Positions 23,245-32,120 of a stretch of DNA of 64,000 bases are shown here, piece after piece; positions within the stretch are counted from its first letter, which is position 1; each line of letters opens with the position of its first letter. The notes under the pieces were generated by a model. It was not told where the DNA came from. It searched no databases and saw only the letters and a list, made by a program, of their open reading frames with translations. A program made the translations under genes and the position numbers. The stretch spans positions 1 through 64,000 of the forward strand of contig NZ_VRYZ01000002.1 of assembly GCF_008064635.1 (NCBI RefSeq), given 5' to 3'. The DNA is from Parahaliea aestuarii (GTDB lineage Bacteria > Pseudomonadota > Gammaproteobacteria > Pseudomonadales > Halieaceae).

Positions 23245-25638
23245 CTAGCGACAGTCTTCCGGGGCATTGCGCAGCAACTTCCCCCAGTCACCGTTCATGA
23301 TGTGGATCATCGCTCGCATCAGGCCCTGCGATAGTTTGCCCTCGCTGTGCGTGACCAGGTTTCGCAGCGGCATTTCCTCGACAATGGCCTCGATCATCCG
23401 GCGGCGACTTTCACTGGCCCCGCTATCGAGCGCCTTGCCGGCCTGCTGGGCCATGATCTTTTTCAGCTGCCGCCCCAGCCAGCTACCCTGTATTTCGCCC
23501 AGGGTGGAGTTGAGATGGTAGGGCTTTGCAGGCACGGGAGGAGGGATGGGATGGCCGAGCAGGTCTTCCAGCGATGCCGCATCGAAACCGCCCTCGGCCG
23601 GATCGCGATAGGGATCCGAAGCCGCCGGGGATGGGCTGGGGCGCGGGCCTTTGACGAGTTCAAGTGTGTGACTCAGGCGAATATCACTACTGGATGCCCC
23701 GATCTCGATAGCATAGGTATCGGCTTCGGCGCACCAGGTGTTGCTTTCTTTGTCCCAGAAGGCAAAAGCACGCCGATCCAGGGTGAGGTGTACCCGGCAC
23801 TGTTCGCCAGATTGTAGTTCGCGACGTGCAAAGTCCTTCAGCTCCCTTGCCGGTCGAGGGAGGGAAGGGTGGAGCTGTCCGACATAGACCTGCGCAATCT
23901 CAGCGCCAGCCCTCTGGCCTGCATTGGTGATCGTGAACGAAACCTCCACAACGCATTGACCGGCTGAGTCATCAACACGTTCAACGAGAAGGTCACTGTA
24001 CTCGAAGTGGGTGTAGGACAGGCCATGACCGAAGGGGTAGCGTACGGCTATGCCTGCGCTGTCAAAGTAACGGTAGCCGACCCACAGGGACTCACAGTAC
24101 AACGACTGCCTGAGCCTGCCCGGGAAGAAGGGATGGCTGGCTGCATCCTCGGCGGCCATGGGGAATGTTTCCGCAAGCTTACCGCCGGGGCTAACCTCGC
24201 CAAACAGAATACGGGCGAGGGCCGAGCCGCCCGCCTGCCCACCCAAATAGGCCTCCAGAATGGCCGGTACCTGTTCGGCAAAGGGCAGCGCCACCGGGGC
24301 ACCGTTCTGCAACACCACCGTGAGCTTGTCGGCCTGTGGCAGCAGGGCGTTGACCAGGTCCAACTGTCCGGCAGGCAGGTGCATATGCTCGCGATCGAAG
24401 CCTTCCGATTCGTATTCCGGTGGCAGTCCGAGGAACACGACAACGGTGTCGGCTGATTCCGCCAGGGCGAGTGCCTCCGCCTGCATCTCCTCATTGCTTT
24501 CACCGCTGGCGGTATAGCCCGGCGAGAAATCGATGTTCGCCTTTTTGCCGGCGAAACCCCGCAGGGCCTGCAGCGGTTGTTCAAGACAGCTGGGGTTGAT
24601 CTGGGAGCTGCCACTGCCCTGGTAGCGGGTATCCTGTGCCAGGTGGCCAATCACGGCGATACGCCCGGCAACGGGCAAGGGCAGATGGTCCGCCTCATTA
24701 CGCAGCAGGACGCAAGCCTGCTCCGCCGCACGGCGCGCAAGTGCGTGATTGTGCTGCAGCAGGTTGTCGGATACCGGCTGCGGCGCCTGCCGGGTTTTGT
24801 CGGCCAGATCGAGCAGTCGCTTTACTGCGGTATCCAGGACGCTTTGCGGCAATTCACCACTGCCGATGGCAGCCAGAATCCGCTTTGTATTGACCTCTCC
24901 GCTTGCCGGCATCTCCAGGTCCATACCGGCGATCAGCCCACGACCCCGGTCATTGACGGCCCCCCAGTCGCTGACTACCAAGCCATCGAAACCCCATTCC
25001 TCACGCAGGATTTGATTCAGCAGCCTGTCATTCTCGGCCAGGTAGGTGCCGTTGAGCTTGTTGTAGGCACACATCACCGTCCAGGGGCGGGCGTTTTTGA
25101 CGGCTCGTTCAAAAGCCGGCAGGTAGATTTCCCTCAGAGCCCGCTCATCCACCACGGCATCCACCACCATGCGTCCATGCTCGTGATTGTTCACGGCAAA
25201 GTGCTTGAGGCTCGCGCCCACGCCCTGCCGTTGTACGCCATTGATCCAGGCCTCTGCCAGCACACCGGACAGCAGCGGATCTTCGGAGAAATACTCGAAA
25301 TTGCGCCCACCCAGGGGATGTCGCTTGATATTGACCCCGGGGCCCAGCAATACGTGGACGCCTTCACTGCGAGCTTCGAGGCCCAAAGCTTCGCCAATCT
25401 CCTCAAGTAACTCCCTGTTCCAGCTACAGGCGAGACCGGCAGCGGATGGAAAGCAGGTGGCGGGGACGCTGGCGTGCAAGCCCACATGGTCGGCACTGCC
25501 CGTTTGCTTGCGCAGGCCATGGGGACCGTCGGTCAACAGAAGGGCGGGAATGCCCAGCCGCGCCACTGGCCGTGTCTGCCAGAAATTGCTGCCGGAGCAC
25601 AACCCGGCTTTTTCCTGCGTGGATAGGGCGTCAATCAT
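23245..25638 (-). CDS. GH3-family glycosidase, probably cytoplasmic
   Basis: Starting at ATG 25638, 4 bp after the upstream SDR stop, the product has 797 residues and no signal peptide. The TIM-barrel domain shows LLLTDGPHGLRK, GRNFEYFSEDPLLSG, the substrate-binding LKHFAVNNHEHGR and the nucleophile D224 in VVSDWGAV. A second alpha/beta domain follows, and then a fibronectin-like C-terminal domain (YPFGHGLSYTHFEYSD). Beta-glucosidase is the commonest activity; xylosidase or other activities are possible. A cytoplasmic site fits a glycoside imported first and cut inside the cell. Confidence 0.88.
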   Translation of the reverse strand: MIDALSTQEKAGLCSGSNFWQTRPVARLGIPALLLTDGPHGLRKQTGSADHVGLHASVPATCFPSAAGLACSWNRELLEEIGEALGLEARSEGVHVLLGPGVNIKRHPLGGRNFEYFSEDPLLSGVLAEAWINGVQRQGVGASLKHFAVNNHEHGRMVVDAVVDERALREIYLPAFERAVKNARPWTVMCAYNKLNGTYLAENDRLLNQILREEWGFDGLVVSDWGAVNDRGRGLIAGMDLEMPASGEVNTKRILAAIGSGELPQSVLDTAVKRLLDLADKTRQAPQPVSDNLLQHNHALARRAAEQACVLLRNEADHLPLPVAGRIAVIGHLAQDTRYQGSGSSQINPSCLEQPLQALRGFAGKKANIDFSPGYTASGESNEEMQAEALALAESADTVVVFLGLPPEYESEGFDREHMHLPAGQLDLVNALLPQADKLTVVLQNGAPVALPFAEQVPAILEAYLGGQAGGSALARILFGEVSPGGKLAETFPMAAEDAASHPFFPGRLRQSLYCESLWVGYRYFDSAGIAVRYPFGHGLSYTHFEYSDLLVERVDDSAGQCVVEVSFTITNAGQRAGAEIAQVYVGQLHPSLPRPARELKDFARRELQSGEQCRVHLTLDRRAFAFWDKESNTWCAEADTYAIEIGASSSDIRLSHTLELVKGPRPSPSPAASDPYRDPAEGGFDAASLEDLLGHPIPPPVPAKPYHLNSTLGEIQGSWLGRQLKKIMAQQAGKALDSGASESRRRMIEAIVEEMPLRNLVTHSEGKLSQGLMRAMIHIMNGDWGKLLRNAPEDCR

Positions 25639-25642
25639 TGAA

Positions 25643-26587
25643 TCAGCCGATGAATGCGCGGAAAGCATTCCAGTTCACACCGGATTCGTAGGCTTCGGCA
25701 TCTTCAAGGGCATCGGCCGGCTGGAAGAACTCACTGTGATCCATGGCGCGTTCAAAGTTGTTGGCCACGTCTTCCATGGTCCACTGTTTGTTCGTGCCGC
25801 GGTAGCCGGCGGTAACACCCAACATGACTCGCGCGAAACCACCGCCGCCCACGCTGAACATTTCTCCGTTGCTGGGGGCCGTATCGTGGGCCAGCAGGCC
25901 GACCACCGGTGCCACGGCATCCGCGGGAAAGTCGCGTTGCATGGCGGTTTCGATCTCTTCCCCCATCAACGTCGTCATACGGCTGGCGGCTATCGGCATG
26001 ATGGCGTTGACGCGTACGTTCTTGCCAGTAGCGGCACTGGCGCTCGCCAGGCCGCGGGTAATGCCCCACACCGCACCCTTCGCAGCGGGATAGCCGACGC
26101 CGCTGCCCATGCCAAAGAAGGACCCTGAAGCGACATTGATGATACGGCCGTAATCGCGATCCCACATGTGCTTCCACACCGCACGGCAGAGGCGGAACGT
26201 GCCGCCTGCGGCGACGCCGATGTCGGTATTCCACTGCTCGTCGGTAACGTTCCACAGCGGGCCGACACCGACCACCACCCCGGCGTTATTGATCAGGATA
26301 TCGACTTGCCCCCAGGCCTCCATCGCCTGTGCCACGATGGATTCTGCACCCTGGGTGGTGGCAACGCTGTCGCCGTTCGCCAGCGCTTCACCGCCGAGGT
26401 CGCGAATGGCCTGCGCGGTGGCCTCGGCATGACTGAGATCGGCGCCTTCTCCTTGAAAATTTCCGCCAAGGTCGTTAACCAGGACTTTGGCCCCGCGCGC
26501 GGCGAGAAGGGTGGCATAGGCACGACCGAGGCCGCCACCAGCCCCGGTTACGATGGCAACGCGGCCGTCGAAGTGAAGTGTATCCAT
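25643..26587 (-). CDS. SDR resembling (3R)-hydroxyacyl-CoA dehydrogenase domains
   Basis: ATG 26587 gives 314 residues, starting MDTLHFDGRVAIVTGAGGGL. The segment VNDLGGNFQGEGADLSHAEA after the second strand is the mark of peroxisomal multifunctional-enzyme-type (17-beta-HSD4-like) dehydrogenases. NNAGVV and the YPAAK Tyr/Lys pair follow. Such enzymes often act on hydroxyacyl-CoA or steroid-like substrates, in keeping with the neighbouring CoA enzymes. About 60 residues extend past the usual SDR end. The gene is divergent from the GMC oxidoreductase at 26814. Confidence 0.82.
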   Translation of the reverse strand: MDTLHFDGRVAIVTGAGGGLGRAYATLLAARGAKVLVNDLGGNFQGEGADLSHAEATAQAIRDLGGEALANGDSVATTQGAESIVAQAMEAWGQVDILINNAGVVVGVGPLWNVTDEQWNTDIGVAAGGTFRLCRAVWKHMWDRDYGRIINVASGSFFGMGSGVGYPAAKGAVWGITRGLASASAATGKNVRVNAIMPIAASRMTTLMGEEIETAMQRDFPADAVAPVVGLLAHDTAPSNGEMFSVGGGGFARVMLGVTAGYRGTNKQWTMEDVANNFERAMDHSEFFQPADALEDAEAYESGVNWNAFRAFIG

Positions 26588-26632
26588 GAGTGATATCCGC
26601 GCCTGCAAATCTACAAGCGAACTTCTATTTAT

Positions 26633-26642
26633 TTATGCATAA
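26633..26642. promoter_or_regulatory. Palindrome in the divergent promoter region
   Basis: The 226-bp region between the SDR start (26587) and the GMC start (26814) is AT-rich near its left side and contains the perfect palindrome TTATGCATAA followed by TATATTTG. This is a plausible promoter or operator area for one or both genes; no specific regulator can be named. Confidence 0.3.
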
Positions 26643-26813
26643 TATATTTGTCAGGTTAGCCCGCCAGGCGAGTTCCCGTCAAGTGACTGCCGGACTGCAT
26701 AGCTGGACTAATCAAGAACTGCTGGCTCTGAAAAACAGTGAGCGCTTGCGGTGACTGATTGCCTGTGGAGGATGGGTCGGAAGATTCGGAAATAGGGATA
26801 AATACGGCACACA

Positions 26814-28457
26814 ATGACTACAGGCACTGAATGGGACGTCTGCGTTATCGGTTCGGGCGCCGGTGGCGGCGTGATGGCCGAACGCTTGTCAGCGGCGGGA
26901 ATGAAGGTCGTGGTACTGGAGCGTGGCCGGCACTACAGCCCCGACGCCTTCCTGCACCAGGATGAACTGGGCAATGTGATCCGCCAGGATTTCTTCCTCC
27001 CTGACTACAGGGAGACACAGAGGGAAACCAGTGCCGACAAAGCGCTTCCCGGCAAGTACAGCCTGATGGCGCAGACCGTCGGTGGCGGCACCGTGCACTG
27101 GGGCAGTTGGAGCTGGCGCTTCCGCCCGGATGAGTTTCGGGTGGCAAGCACGGACGGGGTGGTGGCCGGCAGCAGCCTGGTTGACTGGCCGATAGGTTAC
27201 GACGAGCTCAAACCCTATTACGATTTGGCGGAACAAACGCTGGGCATGTCGGGGCTGGCGGGCAGCAACCCCTTTGCGGCGCCCGGCCACAATCCATATC
27301 CCAATCCTGCCCATGTCTACCGGCCGGCCTCGCGCCTGATCGAAAAGGGGGCCCAGGCCCTGGACCTGCATCCATTCCCCATCCCCATGGCGATCAACAG
27401 CCGTATTTATGGCGGTCGAGGCAAGTGCATGAACAGTGGCTTCTGCTCCAGCTTCGGCTGCCCGGTACAGGCCAAGGCGTCGTCGCTGGCAATCCATATA
27501 CCCGCCGCCCTCGCGACCGGCAATTGCACCCTGCTGGCCAATTGCCAGGCGGTGGAACTGGTCGAGGGGGAGGGCGACCGTCTACGCGGTGTGCGCTATC
27601 TGGACAGCGAAGGGCGGGAACAGTTGTTACGCGCCAGGCAGATCGTACTGTCGGCCGGAAGCATCGGCACCACCCAGTTGCTCCTGCAGTCCACCTCGAG
27701 CCGCTTCCCCAGGGGGCTGCTCAATAACAACGACCAGGTCGGGCGCAACCTGATGTGCCATGTGTTCGCCATGGTGAATTTCGAGATGGAAGCGCCGAGC
27801 CTCAGCGCGCTGGGGCCTCCAGGCAATGTCGCCGTGGATGATTTTCACCCCTCGGACAGCCGCAGGGGCTTTGTCCGCGGTGGCGTCATCGGTGAGGCCA
27901 TCGAGGCCACCCCGATTGTCAGTGCCCTCAAGGCTGGCGGTTACCTCAGGCGGGACCGGCGTGTATGGGGGCGGGAACTCAGCGACTACCTGAGTCGCTA
28001 CCCCCACATTGGCGGTCTTATCATGGTCGGTGAAGACCTGCCCGTTGCCGACAACCGGATCGACCTTGACCCTGACCACCGCGACAGCCAGGGCCTGCCA
28101 TTGCCGCGCATTACTCACCAGCGACACGACAACGACATCAGGCTGGCGCGTTATTTCGAGCAGCGCATGGGAGAGATCGCCAGGGCCGGCGGCGCCAGCA
28201 AGACCTGGGCCACCGACTACACCGGGGTGAAAACCGGCTCGGGACATATCATGGGCACCTGTCGCATGGGTGACGACCCGGAAACCAGCGTGCTCAATCG
28301 CTGGTGCCGCGCCCACGATATCAGCAACTTGTGGGTGGTGGACGGCAGCTGCTTTCCAACCTCCGGTGGCTACAACCCGACACTGACCATTTACGCCAAC
28401 GCCTACCGTGTCGCGGATCATTTCGTGGCACTCAACTCGAAGGGAGAACTTAGCTGA
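26814..28457 (+). CDS. GMC-family oxidoreductase (sugar or glycoside dehydrogenase), module 1
   Basis: The 547-residue flavoprotein starts with VCVIGSGAGGGVMAERL (FAD site), then VGGGTVHWGSWSWR, CMNSGFCSSFGCPVQAK (a four-cysteine segment seen in gluconate-2-dehydrogenase-type GMC proteins) and the C-terminal active-site region HIMGTCRMGDDPE and GGYNPTLTIYANAYR. It has no export signal of its own, but the next gene overlaps it (TGATG) and encodes a Tat-exported partner, so periplasmic co-export is expected. The likely reaction is oxidation of a sugar hydroxyl, possibly C3 of a glycoside. Confidence 0.85.
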   Translation: MTTGTEWDVCVIGSGAGGGVMAERLSAAGMKVVVLERGRHYSPDAFLHQDELGNVIRQDFFLPDYRETQRETSADKALPGKYSLMAQTVGGGTVHWGSWSWRFRPDEFRVASTDGVVAGSSLVDWPIGYDELKPYYDLAEQTLGMSGLAGSNPFAAPGHNPYPNPAHVYRPASRLIEKGAQALDLHPFPIPMAINSRIYGGRGKCMNSGFCSSFGCPVQAKASSLAIHIPAALATGNCTLLANCQAVELVEGEGDRLRGVRYLDSEGREQLLRARQIVLSAGSIGTTQLLLQSTSSRFPRGLLNNNDQVGRNLMCHVFAMVNFEMEAPSLSALGPPGNVAVDDFHPSDSRRGFVRGGVIGEAIEATPIVSALKAGGYLRRDRRVWGRELSDYLSRYPHIGGLIMVGEDLPVADNRIDLDPDHRDSQGLPLPRITHQRHDNDIRLARYFEQRMGEIARAGGASKTWATDYTGVKTGSGHIMGTCRMGDDPETSVLNRWCRAHDISNLWVVDGSCFPTSGGYNPTLTIYANAYRVADHFVALNSKGELS

Positions 28458-29026
28458 TGATAGGTCGCAGAGACTTTCTCGGGCTGTCCGCCGCCAATCT
28501 GGCGGCCGCCATGGGCGCCAATCCCCTGGCCCTGGCAACAGCGCAGCAAACGCCGCTGCCGACAGTCCTGAAGCCCGATGAGTGGACGGCGCTGGAGGCT
28601 CTATGCGGTATTCTGCTCCCGCCCGTCAACGGGGTCAGCACCCGCGATGCCGGTGTCGCAAATTTCATCGACAAGTTCCTGCTGCACGAGGGCGCCGACC
28701 AGCTGCCCATTTATCGCCGGGGGCTGCATCTCGGCAATGCCTACGCGCTGACAATTGGAACGCCATCCTGGAGCGCGCTAGGGGAGGGCGAGCAAGTCCG
28801 ATGGGTTGAGCAACTGGAAGACGGAGCGCTTTCAGGCATGGCGGGGCCAGAACAACAGGTGCTGTTTCAAAGCCTCTGGTTCAACACTCTGCTTGGCTTT
28901 CTCGCCGCGCCAAGTCACGGGGGCAATGTCAATCACGCTGGCTGGCGAGCGATAAGTTTTCCAGGGCATTTACACATGCAGGGCGGGATTACGGACGACG
29001 AAGTCGCTGGCAAGCCAGCCGAATGA
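28457..29026 (+). CDS. Tat-exported gluconate-2-dehydrogenase-subunit-3-like protein, module 1
   Basis: This 189-residue protein has a twin-arginine-type leader, MIGRRDFLGLSAANLAAAMG. Its mature part WTALEALCGILLPPVNGVST...DAGVANFIDKFL resembles the small gamma subunit (gluconate 2-dehydrogenase subunit 3 family) that pairs with GMC flavoproteins. It overlaps the upstream GMC stop, which indicates a two-subunit complex carried out by Tat. The usual C-terminal FxxMKxLTxxGYFTSE motif is not evident, so the protein is divergent. No cytochrome subunit follows. Confidence 0.72.
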   Translation: MIGRRDFLGLSAANLAAAMGANPLALATAQQTPLPTVLKPDEWTALEALCGILLPPVNGVSTRDAGVANFIDKFLLHEGADQLPIYRRGLHLGNAYALTIGTPSWSALGEGEQVRWVEQLEDGALSGMAGPEQQVLFQSLWFNTLLGFLAAPSHGGNVNHAGWRAISFPGHLHMQGGITDDEVAGKPAE

Positions 29027-29071
29027 TTCTTCTGCTGTTGATGCAATAGCTTAAGGGGCCGGCGCCTGTCC

Positions 29072-30013
29072 CTAGCTCGCCAGCCCGGTTAGTTTGATCA
29101 GGACAGTCAGTGTCAGGAAAGACAGCAAAGTGGTAACGACCACCGCTCCTGGCCAGAACCTTCCCTGATCACAACGCGCTGCCAGCAGTGGAAAGACCGT
29201 AGCGAGGGGCATCCCGGCGTTGATAATAGCGGCTTTCGCTTGCAGCGGATCCGCAGCGGGCAGGGCGAACAGGACCAATGCCACGGCGGCAGGGTGCAGA
29301 ATCAGCTTTCCTGTCGCGATAAATGCCAGCTGGCGCCCCTCACCTGAGAGCCTCTGGGTGGCGAGTACCGCGCCAATATAGAGAAGGGCCACCGGCACAC
29401 AGGCATTTGAAAGCGATAGCAGTGACGTTTCCAGCACTTGTGGCAAAGTGATAGACAATTGCCGTGTCAGGAAACCTGCCGCTATAGCCAGGATGAGCGG
29501 ATTCTTAGCCAGAGGCACCACGGTTTGCAGGCAGTGGCGGGTGAGGCCGTTGTTTCCGCGTCGTTCCCGCCACCCGGCCAATACCGTCATCAGGGGGAAC
29601 AGCACCACCATTTCAAAACTCACGTAGAACGCCAGCATTACGGCCGCACCGGGGCCAAATAGCGCCAGGCCGATCGGTAGGCCAACCAGGGCACTATTCG
29701 CATGGACCGTGCCGGTGCCGAGTGCAACGGCTTCATGCAGGGAACGTCGTCGCCAGCGCAGCGCAATCCACGTAACCGTTAGCTGCAGGGCGAGCGACGC
29801 CCCGACGTAGGCGGCCAGTACGGCGACATCCAGCGTTGAATGATCAAAATCCTGCGCCAGGGCCAGAAACAGCACCGCCGGCAGCGCCAGGTAAATAACG
29901 AAAGCACCCAGTGAGGCCACCCCGGCGGCGGGTAATACGCTTGTTCGCCCGGCGACGAAACCGAGCGCAACCAGCACAAAGACCGGAAGCGTCGTTTCAA
30001 GCACCAAAAACAC
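29072..30013 (-). CDS. AEC-family transporter (auxin efflux carrier fold)
   Basis: The 313-residue membrane protein has about ten hydrophobic helices. It begins LPVFVLVALGFVAGRTSVLP and ends with ATVFPLLAARCDQGRFWPGA and VVTTLLSFLTLTVLI, both typical of AEC proteins, which carry carboxylates and other organic anions. The start is GTG at 30013, 13 bp after the dehydrogenase gene on the same strand, so the two are co-transcribed. It may export or import an oxidised sugar product; this is inference. Confidence 0.8.
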   Translation of the reverse strand: MFLVLETTLPVFVLVALGFVAGRTSVLPAAGVASLGAFVIYLALPAVLFLALAQDFDHSTLDVAVLAAYVGASLALQLTVTWIALRWRRRSLHEAVALGTGTVHANSALVGLPIGLALFGPGAAVMLAFYVSFEMVVLFPLMTVLAGWRERRGNNGLTRHCLQTVVPLAKNPLILAIAAGFLTRQLSITLPQVLETSLLSLSNACVPVALLYIGAVLATQRLSGEGRQLAFIATGKLILHPAAVALVLFALPAADPLQAKAAIINAGMPLATVFPLLAARCDQGRFWPGAVVVTTLLSFLTLTVLIKLTGLAS

Positions 30014-30026
30014 CGGACGGTACTAC

Positions 30027-30968
30027 TCAGGGATTGAAAGCAACCTTGATGGCTCCCTGGGCACGATCTGCAGCGATACTGAAGGCTTCGGCAGCGGCGT
30101 CCAATGGCAGGCGATGAGTGATCAGCGTGGGGGCGATCAGAGGATTGCGGGCCAGGGCGGCAGCGGCGATCTCCACATCGCGCACCAGGCCTTGGCGAGC
30201 CTGAGCCATGGAGGTCACGGTGCGCAGTTCCTTCATCATCATTTGCATGGCCGGCATGGTCAATCCCCCCCAATAGGAGGCCAGCATCAGGATCGTAGCG
30301 CCGGGCTTACACAGATTCGCCGCCTGCTCCATTGCGGCGTCGGTACCGGCGCAATCGATCACCAGATCGAAGTCGTCCATATCGCCCCCGAGGGTGGCCC
30401 CCAGAATCTCCCCGGCCCGCAGTTGCGCGTCGTGACGAGCGAACAGGTGTATCTGACTGGTCGCCTGGCGCGCGATAGCCACGGCACACTGGCCAATACT
30501 GCCTCCACCGATCACGGCGACCTTGTGCTTGTCGCTGATACCCGCCAGTGCAATGCCCCGCACGGCGACCGACAGTGGCTCGACCAGGCATGCGTCTTCG
30601 GCGCGAACGCCACCGGGGAGGGGAACCAGGCACTTGGCCGGAACAATCAGCTCCTCTGTCATGCCGCCGTCCCTACCCACGCCCATGACGGCTTCGGTGC
30701 CACGCACGCAGAGATTGTAATCACCACGGACGCAGCGTTCACAGTGGCCGCAATACACCGTTGGTTCGATAGCTACCGGGGTGCCGTCTTCAGCGATGCC
30801 GGCGATTTCGTGGCCAAGAGTAAAGGGAATCGGGAAGCCCTGTTGCCAGAAATGCAGATCAGAGCCACAGATCCCAGCGGAAGCAACCCGGACCTTAACA
30901 CCTTCGCCAGAGGGGGCGGGCACGTCTTGGACGCAAACTTCGTGGTTGTGACAACGAACAGCTTTCAT
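30027..30968 (-). CDS. Zinc-dependent alcohol/polyol dehydrogenase, copy 1
   Basis: This 313-residue medium-chain dehydrogenase has catalytic-zinc residues in GICGSDLHFW and LGHEIAG and a structural-zinc loop with four cysteines (YCGHCERCVRGDYNLC). The NAD site GGGSIGQCAVA lies near residue 160, and the overall form is L-idonate 5-dehydrogenase/sorbitol dehydrogenase-like but shorter than the usual ~340. It is about 85 percent identical to the protein at 44844-45785, which lies in the opposite orientation. GGAGG precedes the start. It may act on a keto-sugar or polyol from the GMC step. Confidence 0.88.
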   Translation of the reverse strand: MKAVRCHNHEVCVQDVPAPSGEGVKVRVASAGICGSDLHFWQQGFPIPFTLGHEIAGIAEDGTPVAIEPTVYCGHCERCVRGDYNLCVRGTEAVMGVGRDGGMTEELIVPAKCLVPLPGGVRAEDACLVEPLSVAVRGIALAGISDKHKVAVIGGGSIGQCAVAIARQATSQIHLFARHDAQLRAGEILGATLGGDMDDFDLVIDCAGTDAAMEQAANLCKPGATILMLASYWGGLTMPAMQMMMKELRTVTSMAQARQGLVRDVEIAAAALARNPLIAPTLITHRLPLDAAAEAFSIAADRAQGAIKVAFNP

Positions 30969-31009
30969 CGGACCTCCTGGTCATTATGTTTACCCAAAAA
31001 GCACGATAC

Positions 31010-31089
31010 CTTACCTGTAAGATATTTTCATTATCGGGCATTTCGGTGCTGGAACTAGCTCCAAGTCGATTATTTTAATTTATAATTAA
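31010..31089. promoter_or_regulatory. Two inverted repeats in the divergent promoter region
   Basis: CTTAC-CT-GTAAG stands at 31010-31021 and TTAATT-TAT-AATTAA at 31075-31089, in an AT-rich gap between the zinc dehydrogenase and the second GMC module. Both are perfect and could be operators for the divergent transcripts; this is inference. Confidence 0.35.
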
Positions 31090-31187
31090 GATATATGTAA
31101 CAATATAAGCAACGACTTCGGTTTTGCCCCACTATTTCCGGGACGCCTCGTTGGTTGCAGAACATAATGACTCTATAGGACCTTTTG

Positions 31188-31496
31188 GTGAACTTCTTGA
31201 ATAGTTTTCCTCCAATCGCTCTTTGCGGCCGCCTATTGCTTGGCATCGGCCTGATGCTGTTTTTAAGGTTCCTGTTAGTGCCAACGGCGTGGATCTTCTA
31301 CGAGCTTTATCATTTAAGCGGTTGGGATCTGGTGTACTGGGGCTACAGCCTGTTCAAGGTTGGCGGCTACTACTTCAACCATTGGCCATATCAAACGCGG
31401 ATCTGTATTGCCCTTGGACTGACCGTTGCAGTGCCGTGGCGATGGCTATTGTGGTCCCTAAGGTCCAACGTAACAACAAAGGCGCCTGAACAATGA
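31188..31496 (+). CDS. Small three-helix membrane protein ahead of GMC module 2
   Basis: The start is GTG 31188 with AGGA about 10 bp upstream; TTG at 31185 is an alternative. The 102-residue product has about three hydrophobic segments (LCGRLLLGIGLMLFLRFLLV, then two with many Trp/Tyr) and a basic C-terminal tail. There is no CxxCH, so it is not a cytochrome c. Its stop overlaps the start of the following Tat-protein gene (ATGA), so it may anchor the dehydrogenase complex in the membrane. I do not recognise a family. Confidence 0.55.
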   Translation: MNFLNSFPPIALCGRLLLGIGLMLFLRFLLVPTAWIFYELYHLSGWDLVYWGYSLFKVGGYYFNHWPYQTRICIALGLTVAVPWRWLLWSLRSNVTTKAPEQ

Positions 31497-32110
31497 ATCG
31501 ACGCGAATTTATGCAATGTGCAGCGCTGCTGGTGAGCGGCGTCGCGGCCACGCGCAATAGCCTGGCTTTGAGCGAAGAGCAGAAACATTATCTGGCGAAG
31601 GCGAACTATAACCGCACACCTGCAGACTACTTTAATGAGGCCCAACGCCGCACAGTTGCGGCTGTTGCTGAAACCATCATGCCGGCCACCGATACACCGG
31701 GAGCGATTGATGCCGGTGTGCCGGGTTTCATCGAGAACATGGTGCAGGACTGGCTAAACAAGGCGGAGCGGGGAATTTTTGATCAGGGCCTGGCTGAGTT
31801 GATGGCCAGTACCCAGCGCTCCTACGGGAAAAGTTTTGAAATGCTTGAACCCGCTCAGCAAAGAGATTGTCTGGAAGCGCTTGAATCGGCGGCCAGTGAC
31901 TCAGCCTGGTACGATTTTGGCAATACGCAACGTGTTTTTGTCAGTGATGCGCCTTTTATTTGCCAGATGAAAGAGTTGACCATCTGGGGCTTTTTCACCT
32001 CTGAAACAGGGGCGACGCAGGTACTGCGTTACGAAGCCATGCCCATGACCTTTGATGGTAATCGTGAACTTGGCCCTGACGACAGTAGTTGGGCCGGTAA
32101 CCCCTTCTAG
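31493..32110 (+). CDS. Tat-exported gluconate-2-dehydrogenase-subunit-3 family protein, module 2
   Basis: The 205-residue protein has a twin-arginine leader (NRREFMQCAALLVSGVAATR) and the full family pattern: FNEAQRRTVAAVAETIMPAT near residue 44 and the C-terminal MKELTIWGFFTSETGATQ with a following LRYEAMPMTFDGN. In related two-subunit systems it carries the folded GMC flavoprotein across the membrane and is part of the active enzyme. It is followed after 10 bp by the GMC gene. Confidence 0.85.
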   Translation: MNRREFMQCAALLVSGVAATRNSLALSEEQKHYLAKANYNRTPADYFNEAQRRTVAAVAETIMPATDTPGAIDAGVPGFIENMVQDWLNKAERGIFDQGLAELMASTQRSYGKSFEMLEPAQQRDCLEALESAASDSAWYDFGNTQRVFVSDAPFICQMKELTIWGFFTSETGATQVLRYEAMPMTFDGNRELGPDDSSWAGNPF

Positions 32111-32120
32111 CGAGCTGAGA

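Noticed and set aside
22395-23291. Longer N-termini for several genes (for example 23291, 26608, 25668, 32052, 40745, 41746, 47417, 57413)
   Set aside because: The added residues are not homologous to the families, and a better start with the correct domain beginning lies downstream.
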